Part shown: positions 51,606-61,169 of the stretch, one piece after another
Layout of the letters: each line of letters begins with the position of its first letter
Position numbering within the stretch: the stretch's first letter is position 1
NCBI RefSeq assembly: GCF_000321415.2
Contig: NC_019902.2
Coordinates: forward strand, 1,550,001-1,614,000
Origin: Thioalkalivibrio nitratireducens DSM 14787
GTDB lineage: Bacteria; Pseudomonadota; Gammaproteobacteria; Ectothiorhodospirales; Ectothiorhodospiraceae
Reading direction: 5' to 3'
DNA: 64,000 bases
The notes under the pieces: model-generated
The model's database searches: none
The model's input: the letters and a program-made list of their open reading frames with translations, nothing else
Told to the model about the DNA's origin: nothing
Program-made: the position numbers and the translations under genes

Positions 51606-53672
51606 TCAGGAACCCGTATGCAGCAGCGCGGCCTCCGGGCGGAACGCGCGTTCCTTCAGGTCCTGGATGCGGTCACGCAGCCGCGCGGCCTCCTCGAATT
51701 CGAGGTTGCGCGCCTTTTCGTACATCTCCTTCTCCAGGCGTTCGATCTCGCGAGTGGCATGGTCGGGGGTGTCGGCATACGCCGGGGGCGTCTCGGCCAC
51801 GCGACGGTCGCGCCGCCGCCCGGCCTGACGCGGATCGGCCCGTGCCTCGAGGATATCGGCGACCGCCTTGCGGATGCCCAGCGGCGTGATGCCGTGGCGC
51901 TCGTTGTGTGCCGTCTGTTTCTCGCGCCTGCGCTCGGTTTCCTCGATTGCCCGCTGCATCGAGCCGGTGACCGTGTCCGCGTACAGGATCGCCATGCCGT
52001 TCACGTTGCGCGCCGCGCGCCCGATGGTCTGGATCAATGAGCGCTCCGAACGCAAAAAGCCCTCCTTGTCGGCATCGAGGATCGCAACCAGCGAGACCTC
52101 GGGCATGTCCAGGCCTTCGCGCAGCAGGTTGATCCCGACCAGTACGTCGAACTCGCCAAGGCGCAGGTCGCGGATGATCTCCATGCGCTCGACCGTATCG
52201 ATGTCCGAGTGCAGGTAACGCACCCGTACGCCATGCTCGGACAGGTAGTCGGTCAGATCCTCGGCCATGCGCTTGGTCAAAGTGGTGATCAGCACCCGCT
52301 CGTTGCGCTCGAGGCGCAGGCGGATCTCGGACAGGCAGTCGTCGACCTGGGTGCTGGCCGGGCGCACCTCCAGCCTGGGGTCCAGCAGGCCGGTCGGCCG
52401 GACCACCTGTTCCACCACGGCCCCGGCGTGTTCCAGTTCATACGGCCCCGGAGTCGCGGAGACGTGGATCGTCTGCGGCTGCAGGTGCTCGAACTCCTCG
52501 AAGCGTAGCGGCCGGTTGTCCAGCGCCGACGGCAACCGGAAACCGTACTCGACCAGCGTCTCCTTGCGCGAGCGGTCGCCGCGGAACATCCCGCCGATCT
52601 GCGGTACCGAAACATGCGACTCGTCGATCACCAGCAACGCATCGGGCGGCAGATAGTCGAAAAACGTCGGTGGCGGCTCGCCGGCGGCACGGCCGGAAAG
52701 GTAGCGCGAGTAGTTCTCGATCCCGGAGCAGTAGCCGATCTCGAGGATCATCTCCATGTCGAACACCGTGCGCTGCTCCAGGCGCTGGGCCTCGACCAGG
52801 CGGTTCTCGTTGCGCAGGAAGTCCAGGCGTTGCTTGAGTTCCTCGCGGATCTCGTCCACCGCCGCAACCAGGGTCTCGCGCGGCGTCACGTAGTGGGTCT
52901 TCGGGTAAATCGTCAACCGCGGCACCGTGCGCAGGACTTCTCCGGTCAGCGGGTCGAAATAACTGAGCTTTTCGACCTCGTCGTCAAACAGCTCGATGCG
53001 CACCGCCTCGGCTTCCGATTCCGCCGGGTGAATGTCGATCACCTCGCCGCGCACGCGGTAGGTCGCCCGGCGCAGTTCCATGTCGTTGCGCGTGTACTGC
53101 AGCTCGGCCAGCCGGCGCAGGATTTCGCGCTGGTCCACCCGGTCGCCGCGCTTGATGTGCAGCACCATCGACAGGTACTTGCGGGGATCGCCCAGGCCGT
53201 AGATCGCCGATACGCTGGCGACGATGATCGCGTCGCGCCGTTCCAGCAGCGCGCGCGTCGCGGACAGGCGCATCTGCTCGATGTGGTCGTTGATCGATGC
53301 GTCCTTCTCGATGTAGGTGTCCGACGACGGCACATAGGCCTCGGGCTGGTAATAGTCGTAATAGGAAACGAAATATTCCACCGTGTTATGCGGGAAGAAC
53401 TCCTTCATCTCGCCGTAGAGCTGGGCCGCCAGCGTCTTGTTCGGCGCGAGGATGATCGTCGGCCGCTGCACCTGTTCGATCACGTTCGCGATCGTGAACG
53501 TCTTGCCCGAGCCGGTCACCCCGAGCAGCACCTGGTGCGCGAGGCCGGAGGCGATCCCGTCCACCAGGGCCCGGATCGCCTCCGGCTGGTCGCCGGCCGG
53601 CTGGTAACTCGACACGACCTCGAGCCGCTGGCCCGCTTCCGCCTTATCTTGCACGTCTGATTTCAGTATCAT
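51606..53672 (-). CDS. uvrB: UvrB, excinuclease ABC subunit B
   Basis: DNA damage verification helicase of nucleotide excision repair. The 688-residue protein has Walker [11 protein letters not shown] at 51-60, the beta-hairpin region [12 protein letters not shown], helicase motifs [13 protein letters not shown] and QTIGRAARN, and a C-terminal UVR motif ([24 protein letters not shown]) that binds UvrC. No good ribosome site precedes ATG 53672. Divergent from the aspartate aminotransferase gene, 58 bases apart. Confidence 0.97.
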   Translation of the reverse strand: MILKSDVQDKAEAGQRLEVVSSYQPAGDQPEAIRALVDGIASGLAHQVLLGVTGSGKTFTIANVIEQVQRPTIILAPNKTLAAQLYGEMKEFFPHNTVEYFVSYYDYYQPEAYVPSSDTYIEKDASINDHIEQMRLSATRALLERRDAIIVASVSAIYGLGDPRKYLSMVLHIKRGDRVDQREILRRLAELQYTRNDMELRRATYRVRGEVIDIHPAESEAEAVRIELFDDEVEKLSYFDPLTGEVLRTVPRLTIYPKTHYVTPRETLVAAVDEIREELKQRLDFLRNENRLVEAQRLEQRTVFDMEMILEIGYCSGIENYSRYLSGRAAGEPPPTFFDYLPPDALLVIDESHVSVPQIGGMFRGDRSRKETLVEYGFRLPSALDNRPLRFEEFEHLQPQTIHVSATPGPYELEHAGAVVEQVVRPTGLLDPRLEVRPASTQVDDCLSEIRLRLERNERVLITTLTKRMAEDLTDYLSEHGVRVRYLHSDIDTVERMEIIRDLRLGEFDVLVGINLLREGLDMPEVSLVAILDADKEGFLRSERSLIQTIGRAARNVNGMAILYADTVTGSMQRAIEETERRREKQTAHNERHGITPLGIRKAVADILEARADPRQAGRRRDRRVAETPPAYADTPDHATREIERLEKEMYEKARNLEFEEAARLRDRIQDLKERAFRPEAALLHTGS

Positions 53673-53730
53673 TTCGCAGTGCAGCGACCAACGCTGCTTC
53701 CCTCATTCCAGTGCTTGCCAGAGGCCCGTC

Positions 53731-54918
53731 TTGGACATCCAGCTTTCCGAACGCGTTCAGCGCATCAAGCCCTCCCCTACCCTGGCGGTCAGCGCGCTTG
53801 CCGCGCAGCTCAGGTCCGAGGGCCGCGACATCGTCGGTCTCGGTGCCGGAGAGCCCGACTTCGATACCCCGGAGCATATCAAGCAGGGCGCGATCGATGC
53901 GCTTGCCCGCGGGGAAACCAAGTACACCGCGGTCGACGGCACCGCCGCGCTGAAGCAGGCGATCATCGCGAAGTTCGAGTACGACAACGGCTTCCAGTTC
54001 AAACCGAACGAGATCCTGGTTTCCTCCGGCGGCAAGCAGAGCATCTTCAACCTGGCACAGGCGCTGCTGAACCCGGGCGACGAAGTGCTGATCCCGGCGC
54101 CCTACTGGGTATCCTACCCGGACATCGCGCTGCTCGCGGACGCGACGCCGGTGTTTATCACCGCAACGCAGGAAAGCGGCTTCCGGATCAACGCCCAGCA
54201 GCTGCGCGCTGCGATCACGCCAAAATCGCGGCTGATCTTCATCAACAGCCCATCGAACCCGACGGGCGCGGCCTACAGTGCGGATGAACTCTCGGCGCTG
54301 GCCGAGGTGCTGCGTGAACACCCGAACCTCGTGATCGCGACGGACGACATGTACGAGCACATCCTGTTCGGCAGCGCGAAGTTCGTGAACATCCTGAACG
54401 TCGCGCCCGACCTGGCGCCGCGCACCGTGGTGCTGAACGGCGTGTCGAAGGCCTACGCGATGACCGGCTGGCGGATCGGCTACGCGGGTGGCCCGGCGAA
54501 GCTGATCGGCGCGATGAAGAACGTGCAGTCGCAGAGTACCTCCAACCCCACCTCGATCGCGCAGGCGGCTGCGGTCGTGGCTCTCAACGGCGACCAGCAG
54601 TGCGTGCGCGACATGTGCGTCGAATTCGAGAAGCGCGCCCGGCACGTCGTCGACGGCCTGAACGCGATCCCCGGTGTCGAATGCCTGATGCCGGACGGCA
54701 CCTTCTACTGCTTCCCGAGAGTAACCGGCGCGATGCAGGCCCGCGGCATCGCCGACGATATCGAGTTCTCGCGCCGTCTGCTCGACGACGTCGGTGTCGC
54801 TCTGGTTCCGGGCAGCGCGTTCGGCCTCGACGGCCACGTGCGCATCTCCTTCGCCACCAGCCTCGCCGTGCTCGACCAGGCGCTCGAGCGCATCGGCCGC
54901 TTCGCCCGCGGCGCTTGA
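53731..54918 (+). CDS. aspC: Aspartate aminotransferase (class I, subgroup Igamma)
   Basis: PLP enzyme transferring the amino group between aspartate and 2-oxoglutarate. The 395-residue protein has GAGEPDFDTPEHIK, SPSNPTGAAYS, and PLP Lys240 in NGVSKAYAMTGWRIGY; the final Arg of HVRISFATS binds the substrate carboxylate. The start is TTG at 53731 with AGAGG upstream; no ATG gives a complete N-terminus. Some relatives also act as prephenate aminotransferase; that cannot be excluded. tRNA-Asn follows 39 bases downstream, an amusing but common neighbour. Confidence 0.92.
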   Translation: MDIQLSERVQRIKPSPTLAVSALAAQLRSEGRDIVGLGAGEPDFDTPEHIKQGAIDALARGETKYTAVDGTAALKQAIIAKFEYDNGFQFKPNEILVSSGGKQSIFNLAQALLNPGDEVLIPAPYWVSYPDIALLADATPVFITATQESGFRINAQQLRAAITPKSRLIFINSPSNPTGAAYSADELSALAEVLREHPNLVIATDDMYEHILFGSAKFVNILNVAPDLAPRTVVLNGVSKAYAMTGWRIGYAGGPAKLIGAMKNVQSQSTSNPTSIAQAAAVVALNGDQQCVRDMCVEFEKRARHVVDGLNAIPGVECLMPDGTFYCFPRVTGAMQARGIADDIEFSRRLLDDVGVALVPGSAFGLDGHVRISFATSLAVLDQALERIGRFARGA

Positions 54919-54957
54919 CTCGCGGAGCGCCGGACTTTAGCATTCGCGGCTTCCCAA

Positions 54958-55033
54958 TCCCCGGTAGCTCAGTCGGTAGAGCGGGTGACTGTTAATCACT
55001 AGGTCGGCGGTTCGAGTCCGTCCCGGGGAGCCA
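54958..55033 (+). tRNA. tRNA-Asn (GTT)
   Basis: A 76-base cloverleaf: acceptor TCCCCGG pairs with CCGGGGA, D-loop AGCTCAGTCGGTAGAGC, anticodon GTT at 54991-54993 (tRNA position 34-36), T-loop GGTTCGAGTCC, discriminator G and encoded CCA (55031-55033). Confidence 0.97.
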
Positions 55034-55045
55034 AAACAAAGACTC

Positions 55046-55067
55046 AGGCCACCTTAACCGGCGGCCT
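55046..55067 (+). terminator. Rho-independent terminator after tRNA-Asn
   Basis: AGGCCACC and GGCGGCCT pair (one A-C mismatch) around TTAACC, followed by the T-rich TTGTTCGTTTCT. Thirteen bases after the tRNA. Confidence 0.65.
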
Positions 55068-55368
55068 TGTTCGTTTCTGGGGTCCGTGTAGCCAAGTCTC
55101 GCCCACACGCGCCTCCCGCGTAGCCAAGCGTTCACGATCTGCGTGTTGACGCCCAGATGGCCCGTGCGCACGCGGGCCGCTTCACTGCCAAATGCCCGAC
55201 CACGCCACCCCGCCGGTCCTGCACGGCTCCGAGCGGTCCATCGTGTTCTCGCGCATATGGCTGCCCGGAAGCCGAACGAAAGCGGCCTTCGGGGTTGTAT
55301 CCACCGGCTGCCCAACAAGGGAGAGGACTCTGCCCGCGGTGCCGGGCAAAGTCCTCGGCTCCCGGGTC
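55068..55368. other. 301-base gap after tRNA-Asn
   Basis: No gene supported. GTAGCCAAG occurs twice (about 55088 and 55119). I looked for a direct repeat of the tRNA 3' end, which would mark an integrated element, and saw none. Confidence 0.4.
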
Positions 55369-55995
55369 CTATTGGGCTGCCTGCAAACTCGCGTAGCTGT
55401 TCATCAGATTCCGATAATCCGGGATGTGTTCCGCGAACAGTGTCCCCAGGCCCTCTACATCGTTGCGCCAATCGCGATGCAGTTCACAGGCCACCCCGAA
55501 CCAGGTCATTAACTGCGCACCGGCGGCGGCCATGCGCTGCCACGCCGCGTCGCGGGTAAGGGCGTTGAACGTCCCGGAGGCATCAGTGACCACGAAGACC
55601 TCGTAACCCTCTTCCAGCGCCGAGAGCGACGGAAAAGCCACGCAGACTTCGGTGACAATACCGGCAATGATCAATTGCTTCCTGCCGGTGGCCCTGACCG
55701 CCTGCACGAACGCATCGTTGTCCCAGGCATTGATCTGACCGGGCCGTGCGATGTACGGCGCCTCCGGAAAGGTCTCCTTGAGCTCGGTCATCAAGGGGCC
55801 GTTCGGGCCGGACTCGAAACTCGTGGTCAGCACGGTCGGCAGTTCAAAGTACCGGGCAAGCGCGGCCAGGGCCAGGACATTGTTCCGGAACGTATCGGGA
55901 TTGAGATCGCGCACCAGCGACAGGAGCCCGGCTTGATGGTCCACCAGCAGGACGGCGGCATCGTCTTTGTTCAGTCGAACATAGGGTTTGGTCAT
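55369..55995 (-). CDS. ycaC: YcaC-like isochorismatase-family hydrolase
   Basis: A 208-residue cysteine hydrolase very similar to E. coli YcaC: AAVLLVDHQAGLLSLVRD with Asp19, YIARPGQINAWDN, and GIVTEVCVAFPSLSA with the nucleophile Cys118; TDASGTFN and TWFGVACELHRDWRND complete the match. YcaC forms octamers; its substrate is unknown. It lies downstream of the pirin gene on the same strand (78 bases), and both are divergent from a LysR regulator. Confidence 0.9.
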   Translation of the reverse strand: MTKPYVRLNKDDAAVLLVDHQAGLLSLVRDLNPDTFRNNVLALAALARYFELPTVLTTSFESGPNGPLMTELKETFPEAPYIARPGQINAWDNDAFVQAVRATGRKQLIIAGIVTEVCVAFPSLSALEEGYEVFVVTDASGTFNALTRDAAWQRMAAAGAQLMTWFGVACELHRDWRNDVEGLGTLFAEHIPDYRNLMNSYASLQAAQ

Positions 55996-56073
55996 GGCAG
56001 ATCTCCTCGTTGAGTTCCCCCAGTCGGGGGTAGAAAGGGCGGGCCAGTGGCTCGTCTGGCAAGCGTGTCGTCG

Positions 56074-56943
56074 TCAGCGCGAAGAGGACATGTGCCCGAA
56101 CCGACCGGCGTTGAAGTCGCGCACGGCCTGTGCAATCTCCTCGCGGGTGTTCATGACAAACGGGCCATGCCCGACGACCGGCTCGTTCAGCGGCTGGCCA
56201 CCGAGCAGCAGTACGACGCTGTCCTGGGCGGCCTCGAAGCCCAGCGTCGAGCCGTCGCGCTCCAGTACGGCCAGTTCCGCTGGGCCGACCGTCTGGCCGT
56301 CGACGCGGATCAGTCCGCTCAACACGAACAGCGCCGTGCTGTGCCCCGGTGGTAATTCGAGCGAAACGCGTCCACCGGCCTGAAGCCGCATATCCCAGAC
56401 ATTGATCGGCGTGAACGTGCGGGCCGCGCCTGCCGCCTCGCCGTACCGGCCGGCAATCACGCGCACGGTGCCGGCCCCGTCGGGAAGAGGAACCTGCGGG
56501 ATCTGGTCGTGCGTGATGCCCTGGTAGGCCGGCGCGGTCATCTTGTCGCTCGCCGGCAGATTGACCCAGAGCTGGATCATCTCGAAGGGGCCGCCACGCT
56601 GCGCGTAGTCGTCGCTGTGGAATTCCTCATGCAGAAGCCCCGATCCTGCGGTCATCCACTGCACGTCGCCGGTGCCGATGGTCCCTCCGGCCCCGGTCGT
56701 ATCCCGATGCGACACTTCGCCGTGATAGACGATGGTGACGGTCTCGAACCCGCGATGAGGGTGCGCGCCGACACCCCGTCGCCGGCTGGTGGGTTCGAAA
56801 TGGTGCGGACCCGCATAGTCCATCAGCAGGAACGGGGAAATCTCGTCCCCCAGGTCGTGGTAGGAGAAAACGGTGCGGACGGGGAATCCATCGCCGACCC
56901 AGTGGCCGCTGTTGCTGCGCTTGATGTAGGTGAGCTTTTTCAT
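56074..56943 (-). CDS. Pirin-family protein
   Basis: A 289-residue bicupin. The N-terminal metal site has HPHRGFETVTIVYHGEVSHRD and GLLHEEFH (three His and one Glu); the C-terminal cupin lacks a clear site. Bacterial pirins include quercetin dioxygenases (YhaK/YhhW), others are regulators. GGAGGCGCC precedes the ATG. Divergent from the LysR gene, with a shared 99-base regulatory region. Confidence 0.9.
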   Translation of the reverse strand: MKKLTYIKRSNSGHWVGDGFPVRTVFSYHDLGDEISPFLLMDYAGPHHFEPTSRRRGVGAHPHRGFETVTIVYHGEVSHRDTTGAGGTIGTGDVQWMTAGSGLLHEEFHSDDYAQRGGPFEMIQLWVNLPASDKMTAPAYQGITHDQIPQVPLPDGAGTVRVIAGRYGEAAGAARTFTPINVWDMRLQAGGRVSLELPPGHSTALFVLSGLIRVDGQTVGPAELAVLERDGSTLGFEAAQDSVVLLLGGQPLNEPVVGHGPFVMNTREEIAQAVRDFNAGRFGHMSSSR

Positions 56944-57004
56944 GGCGCCTCCTGTGTTGATGACTGCAACTCTAGCGATGCAGGGTTGCCGCCACTAGAT
57001 GGTA

Positions 57005-57023
57005 GAATTCTGAAACTCTATTC
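57005..57023. promoter_or_regulatory. LysR-type T-N11-A motif between pirin and lysR genes
   Basis: GAAT, eleven bases, ATTC: a T-N11-A box with inverted ends, 20 bases before the lysR start and 62 bases before the pirin start. LysR-type regulators bind such boxes between divergent genes. Confidence 0.5.
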
Positions 57024-57042
57024 ATCTGGTTGAACAATCGGC

Positions 57043-57933
57043 ATGGATCTCAACGAGAGCGCGGTGTTCGTGAAGGTGGTGCAAATGAAGAGCTTCAGCG
57101 CTGCCGCCCGGCAACTCGGCCTGCCGACGTCCACGGTGAGCACACGGGTTGCCCGCCTGGAGCGGCGGCTCGGCGTGACCTTGCTGCAACGCACCACCCG
57201 CCGGCTCAGTCTCACCGAACTCGGCGAGATCTATTTCCATCACGCAGCCGCCGGACTCGGACACATGCTCGAAGCGGAGGCCGCTGTGACGGCATCCATC
57301 GGCGAGCCAACCGGTCGGCTACGGGTAACGGCACCCACAGACCTTGGCGATACCATCCTGGTCGGCTTGCTCGAACGGCTGCGCAGATCCTACCCGCGTA
57401 TCGACGTCGATCTGTCCCTCACGGAAAGCTACCTGGACCTGGTGGCCGAGGGCGTCGATGTCGCCATCCGGGCCGGCGAGCTACGCGACTCGACCCTGAT
57501 CGCGAAACGGGTCGGTATCGCGTGTTGGGCACTGTTTTCGAGCCCGGACTATCTCGATGCCGCACCGCCGCTGGCATCACCACGGGGCCTTCGCCGGCAC
57601 CGTTGCCTCCAGTTCACGTCATTTGGTAAATCGCAATGGACACTATCGAATCGCAAGGACAGTGTGACTGTACCGATGGATGGCAACCTGATCGTCAATG
57701 ACCTGGGCGTGATTCGCCTGTTGACCCAGCGCGGGCAGGGAATCGGGATACTGCCCACCTACATTTGCCGCGAAGACATCGAAGCGGGAAGGCTGGTGAG
57801 GGTGCTCCCCAACTGGGAGGCCCGAGCGGATCCCGTCCATCTGGTCTATCCGCGCCAGCGTTTCGTGCCGCCCAAGCTACGGGCATTCATGGATGTTGCG
57901 GCCTCGGAACTGAGCGGGCTGCTCAACGGCTGA
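57043..57933 (+). CDS. LysR-type transcriptional regulator
   Basis: A 296-residue regulator. The winged helix-turn-helix is at residues 1-60 (FSAAARQLGLPTSTVSTRVARLERRLGVTLLQR), followed by the effector domain (about 88-290). It most likely controls the divergent pirin and ycaC-like genes and itself through the T-N11-A box. The effector is unknown. Confidence 0.94.
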   Translation: MDLNESAVFVKVVQMKSFSAAARQLGLPTSTVSTRVARLERRLGVTLLQRTTRRLSLTELGEIYFHHAAAGLGHMLEAEAAVTASIGEPTGRLRVTAPTDLGDTILVGLLERLRRSYPRIDVDLSLTESYLDLVAEGVDVAIRAGELRDSTLIAKRVGIACWALFSSPDYLDAAPPLASPRGLRRHRCLQFTSFGKSQWTLSNRKDSVTVPMDGNLIVNDLGVIRLLTQRGQGIGILPTYICREDIEAGRLVRVLPNWEARADPVHLVYPRQRFVPPKLRAFMDVAASELSGLLNG

Positions 57934-58189
57934 TCTCAGGGTGAGCAGCCGCAATCCAGTTTCATTCGCTTCGCCTCGGTGGGAAACGAATGCGAGGCTC
58001 TGCACGCGTACGGATAGTGCATCTGGGTGCTCTCTACCTCGTCCTTCTGCTGTGTGCCCTCGCCCCCGGTCACCGAGCAATGAAGTGGTCTACTTGTAGC
58101 GGACGCCTTTGTTGTGACTGATTCGGTAGGCTCAACCTGGGTCCAGGGCATGCCGCCCGACCAATGCTGCTGTTTGCAAGGAGACCGAG
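57934..58189. other. Non-coding gap upstream of the exported small protein
   Basis: 256 bases without a supported gene. Only AAGGAGA (58176-58185), the ribosome site of the next gene, stands out. Confidence 0.4.
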
Positions 58190-58549
58190 ATGCGGTCGCT
58201 GTTCTTGAGTGTTTTGCTCGCTCTTGCCGCCGTAATCGCGAGCGCGGCACAGGCGGAGCCGGTCGTCCGCGTCAACTTGGCCTCCGAAGAGATCAGCGCA
58301 GTGGCGATGGACGGCCACCAGGTCTGGCTCCGGCTCCGACCCACGGCGGTGAGCCGGCTCCAGGCGATCGCCCAGCAGCATCAGGGCGAGTTACTGGAAC
58401 TGACGGTGGCCGGGCACCAGGCGCTGAAGTTTCGGATCAACGAGCCCGTGGGCTCCGTCGGCATTCAGATCAATGACCCCGACCCGGTCCTGCGCCAGGA
58501 ACTGCTTGCCCTGCAGCATCAGCTCCTGCAGGGCGACGGTTCGCGCTGA
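58190..58549 (+). CDS. Small exported protein resembling the P1-head part of SecD
   Basis: A 119-residue protein with a Sec signal peptide (residues 1-22, cleavage near AQA-EP). The mature part (EPVVRVNLASEEISAV ... VWLRLRPTAVSRLQAIAQQHQG ... ALKFRINEPVGSVGIQI) follows the pattern of the periplasmic P1-head subdomain of SecD/SecDF, but stands alone without membrane helices. The resemblance is from pattern only. A strong AAGGAGACC ribosome site precedes the ATG. No operon partner. Confidence 0.65.
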   Translation: MRSLFLSVLLALAAVIASAAQAEPVVRVNLASEEISAVAMDGHQVWLRLRPTAVSRLQAIAQQHQGELLELTVAGHQALKFRINEPVGSVGIQINDPDPVLRQELLALQHQLLQGDGSR

Positions 58550-58821
58550 GCCCCACTTTCAGCTGCTCGATCCGGCCGCGGCCCGTTCCGTACCCAGCGC
58601 ACACACGCGGGTGCCGGGTTAGGTGTTGCGCCTTTTCGGTTCCTCGTCAACCCGAGTGGAATCCGGCCAGTGGCTGAGCCATGATCGGTACGGGATTCCG
58701 GACAGGAGCGAAGACATGCGCAGGACGAGAACCATCCGAATCGGCCACGGTCCGCAAAGGGCGCCCTCCGCTTGCGCATCACTGGCGGTACGGGGGCCGA
58801 TATCCACCCGAGGGGTCTGCG
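58550..58821. other. Gap between two small + strand genes
   Basis: 272 bases without a supported gene. The reading frame of the next gene is open from 58681, but that part has no protein-like features. Confidence 0.35.
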
Positions 58822-59199
58822 ATGGAATTCTTTGCCACTGCCCGCATTGGCGCTGACGCCGGCGGTCTCGAGCAACAAATCACGATAGAGCGTCTTCCCG
58901 ACTGGTGCGCCTCCATCGATACCGTGTTGGAACAGTCGGGTGACAGCGGCCGAATCTACTGCGTGTGGGGCGAATTCGTTGTGAGCCGGGAGACCATCCG
59001 CGGCGGCGTACGCTTCACCCTTCCGGGCTGTCCGAACGCGCTCGCCTGGACGATCACCACCGATTTGCCACCCGACCCGGACGCGGTGGTGATCCACTGC
59101 ACCATCAACCGCCGGGAGCATGACCCCGACTTCATCGAGACCATCGAGGCTTTCGTGGATGACTGGCGGCAGGGGCTCGAAGCAGGGATGAAGGCATAG
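58822..59199 (+). CDS. Hypothetical protein, 125 residues
   Basis: I do not recognise this family. It is soluble and acidic: MEFFATARIGADAGG, YCVWGEFVVSRETIRGGVRF, then DFIETIEAFVDDWRQGLE, which looks like mixed alpha/beta. No signal peptide or motif. ATG at 58822 with CGAGGGG upstream is preferred to an in-frame start at 58681. Isolated gene. Confidence 0.6.
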   Translation: MEFFATARIGADAGGLEQQITIERLPDWCASIDTVLEQSGDSGRIYCVWGEFVVSRETIRGGVRFTLPGCPNALAWTITTDLPPDPDAVVIHCTINRREHDPDFIETIEAFVDDWRQGLEAGMKA

Positions 59200-59256
59200 T
59201 GCCGACGCCTGCTTGCGCAGACCATCCTCTCCTGCCCCCGCCGCGCCCGTTTCGAA

Positions 59257-59757
59257 TCACGCGGCCTTTGCGTTCTCGCGCGTAGCAAGAATCAACCAGA
59301 GCAGGACGAGCGGGATCAGTATGTCGGACCACAGGGTCGGCCCGATATTGCCGAGCGCCAGATTGCCCGTGTTGATCACGTCGTAAAGATGCCCGGTCGC
59401 CGCGCCGATGAGGAAGATACCGTAGCCAAGCGAGGTCGCGATCAGAAAGCCGCGCGAGGCGAAGGGCGCGATCAGGCCGAGAATCCCGAAGGACAGATTC
59501 ATCAGGCCGAGCTCGGCGACAAAGGGGCTGTAGGCCCAGTCGAGATAGGCCGCGATGCTTTCGCCGGTAAAGATCTGCTTCAGCCCCGCCATGAACCCCT
59601 GCACGCCCACGCCGACGAACACGAGATGCTTCAGGAGGATCGGCCGATACCGCACCCCGATGTTCCGACGATGGTGCCACCAGAGCGCGGCGCTCACGGG
59701 CGGAATCAGCAGGAAAAGGATGTGGAACGCGGCGATGAACGAACCGTGGGAGGTCAT
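59257..59757 (-). CDS. DUF6790-like membrane protein
   Basis: A 166-residue integral membrane protein with four to five helices (about 5-25, 43-62, 80-100, 104-122, 138-158). The segment GESIAAYLDWAYSPFVAELGLMNLSFGILGL with an amphipathic start is the most distinctive. Probably of the DUF6790 family. It lies 57 bases downstream of the TMEM175-like gene on the same strand and could be co-transcribed. Confidence 0.72.
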   Translation of the reverse strand: MTSHGSFIAAFHILFLLIPPVSAALWWHHRRNIGVRYRPILLKHLVFVGVGVQGFMAGLKQIFTGESIAAYLDWAYSPFVAELGLMNLSFGILGLIAPFASRGFLIATSLGYGIFLIGAATGHLYDVINTGNLALGNIGPTLWSDILIPLVLLWLILATRENAKAA

Positions 59758-59814
59758 GGTCTGCTCCTTTTTCTTCGTCAGATTCGCGAGCGGCGGCGCG
59801 CGATGCTCCAGCCC

Positions 59815-60444
59815 CTATCGCGCGAAACGGCGCCTCAATGCCGACAGCGGTATCAGCGCGAGCCAGACATAAAGTGCGGCATCGGTGGAAAACGGCGCGA
59901 TCGCGATCGAGGCAGCGGCGACAAGCGGACCGCTGGTCAGGCTGACGCGCAATTGCCGGATGCGCAACCGCTGCGCCTCGTCGTGCCCCTGCCCCGCCAG
60001 CGCCGAGGTTAGGATCGCGATCAAGATCAGCCAGGCCGCGAGCAGTAGCCCGGAAAAGGTCGCGACCGCGACGGCATCGCCGGGGAAGCTGGTGAGGTTG
60101 CCGAGCGACCACGGCGTCAGCGTCACGGTCGCGAGAAAGGCGAGGTTGAGGACGTGAATGCCGGCGACGCCGCGCCCGATCCGCTCCAGCACCATATGGT
60201 GCAGCTTCCACAACAAGCCGACGATGAAGAACGAGACGGCATAGCTGCCGATCAAGGCCGCATTGCCGGCAATGACGTCGGTGAAACGCGCATCATGCGC
60301 GGCGTCCGGCAGTCGCAGTTCGAGGGCGAGCAGCGTCAGAACGATGGCGAAGACGCCATCCGACAATGCCTCCAGCCTGTGCGGCGCCGGCGAAAACCGC
60401 TCCTGCGCTGCCCCCTGCCCCGATCCGCGTAACCAGCCGAACAT
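59815..60444 (-). CDS. TMEM175-family potassium channel-like protein
   Basis: A 209-residue protein with six membrane helices. The first carries HRLEALSDGVFAIVLTLLALEL, the signature of TMEM175 channels (usual form R...FSDGVFAI; here Leu replaces the Phe before Ser-Asp). Bacterial TMEM175 proteins are tetrameric K+ channels. ATG at 60444 follows GAGGAGG; the longer frame to 60597 is ignored. Downstream neighbour is the DUF6790-like gene. Confidence 0.85.
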   Translation of the reverse strand: MFGWLRGSGQGAAQERFSPAPHRLEALSDGVFAIVLTLLALELRLPDAAHDARFTDVIAGNAALIGSYAVSFFIVGLLWKLHHMVLERIGRGVAGIHVLNLAFLATVTLTPWSLGNLTSFPGDAVAVATFSGLLLAAWLILIAILTSALAGQGHDEAQRLRIRQLRVSLTSGPLVAAASIAIAPFSTDAALYVWLALIPLSALRRRFAR

Positions 60445-60490
60445 GCCCCTCCTCACGCGCGCGGCCAGGCGGCGTCCCGTAGACGCCTCT

Positions 60491-61051
60491 TCAGTCGGCC
60501 CACAGGGCGTCCAGCGGAAACGAGATCGCGTCGAACGGCGGCAGTTGGACCGGGTTGTCGTTTTCCTGTGCGGCCCACAGCAGCCAGCGGCCGTCATGGT
60601 TCTCGAAAGCTTCCAGCGTCCGCAAATCGGGATCGATCAGCCAGGCATGACGCACCCCGGCCGCGGCATAGATCGGCAACTTCTCCATCCGGTCGACCCG
60701 CGCGGTCGACGCTGAGCGCACCTCGCAGACCCAGTCGGGCGCCAACTCGAACCAGGCCGTCTCCGGCAGACGCGGCAAACGTTCCCGGCACCAGCCCGCC
60801 AGGTCGGGGAGCAGAACACCCGCGCCGAGATGGAGCTCGGGCTCGTCGAGAATCCACCAGCCGCCGGGTCCGCCACGGCCCTTGTCGAACGGGCTCACCA
60901 GCTCGTCTCCCAGCGACGAACGGGCGTGGGCATGGCGTGGCGCCGGACGCGGATGGGTGACCAGTTGCCCGTGGATGATCTCCGCGACGAGGTGGTCGGG
61001 CACCTGAAGCAGATCCTCGTAGGTCGCGTCCTGGATTGCGGGCTGGTTCAT
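60491..61051 (-). CDS. Uma2-family putative endonuclease
   Basis: A 186-residue protein of the Uma2 family, with a restriction-endonuclease-like fold: EIIHGQLVTHPRPAPRHAHA, LLPDLAGWCRERLP with the acidic metal ligand, CEVRSAST as (D/E)-x-K-like strand lacking the usual Lys, and KLPIYAAAGVRHAWLIDP. Uma2 proteins are numerous in cyanobacteria and others; their role is mostly unknown. The start at 61051 has GAGG upstream. Confidence 0.85.
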   Translation of the reverse strand: MNQPAIQDATYEDLLQVPDHLVAEIIHGQLVTHPRPAPRHAHARSSLGDELVSPFDKGRGGPGGWWILDEPELHLGAGVLLPDLAGWCRERLPRLPETAWFELAPDWVCEVRSASTARVDRMEKLPIYAAAGVRHAWLIDPDLRTLEAFENHDGRWLLWAAQENDNPVQLPPFDAISFPLDALWAD

Positions 61052-61169
61052 CAGCGCCTCGTGGGACTTCGATGCCTGCTCCGAGCCTAACCTGACGGCA
61101 CGGGGCAAACAATCAACGGGGCGAGATGCGGGGCGCGGATCCATCACCCCCGGGGAACTGCCGCGGCCT

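Noticed and set aside
54992-55471. A minus-strand frame ending in GTDSNRRPSD
   Set aside because: This C-terminus is the known translation artefact of a tRNA gene read backwards; here it is tRNA-Asn.
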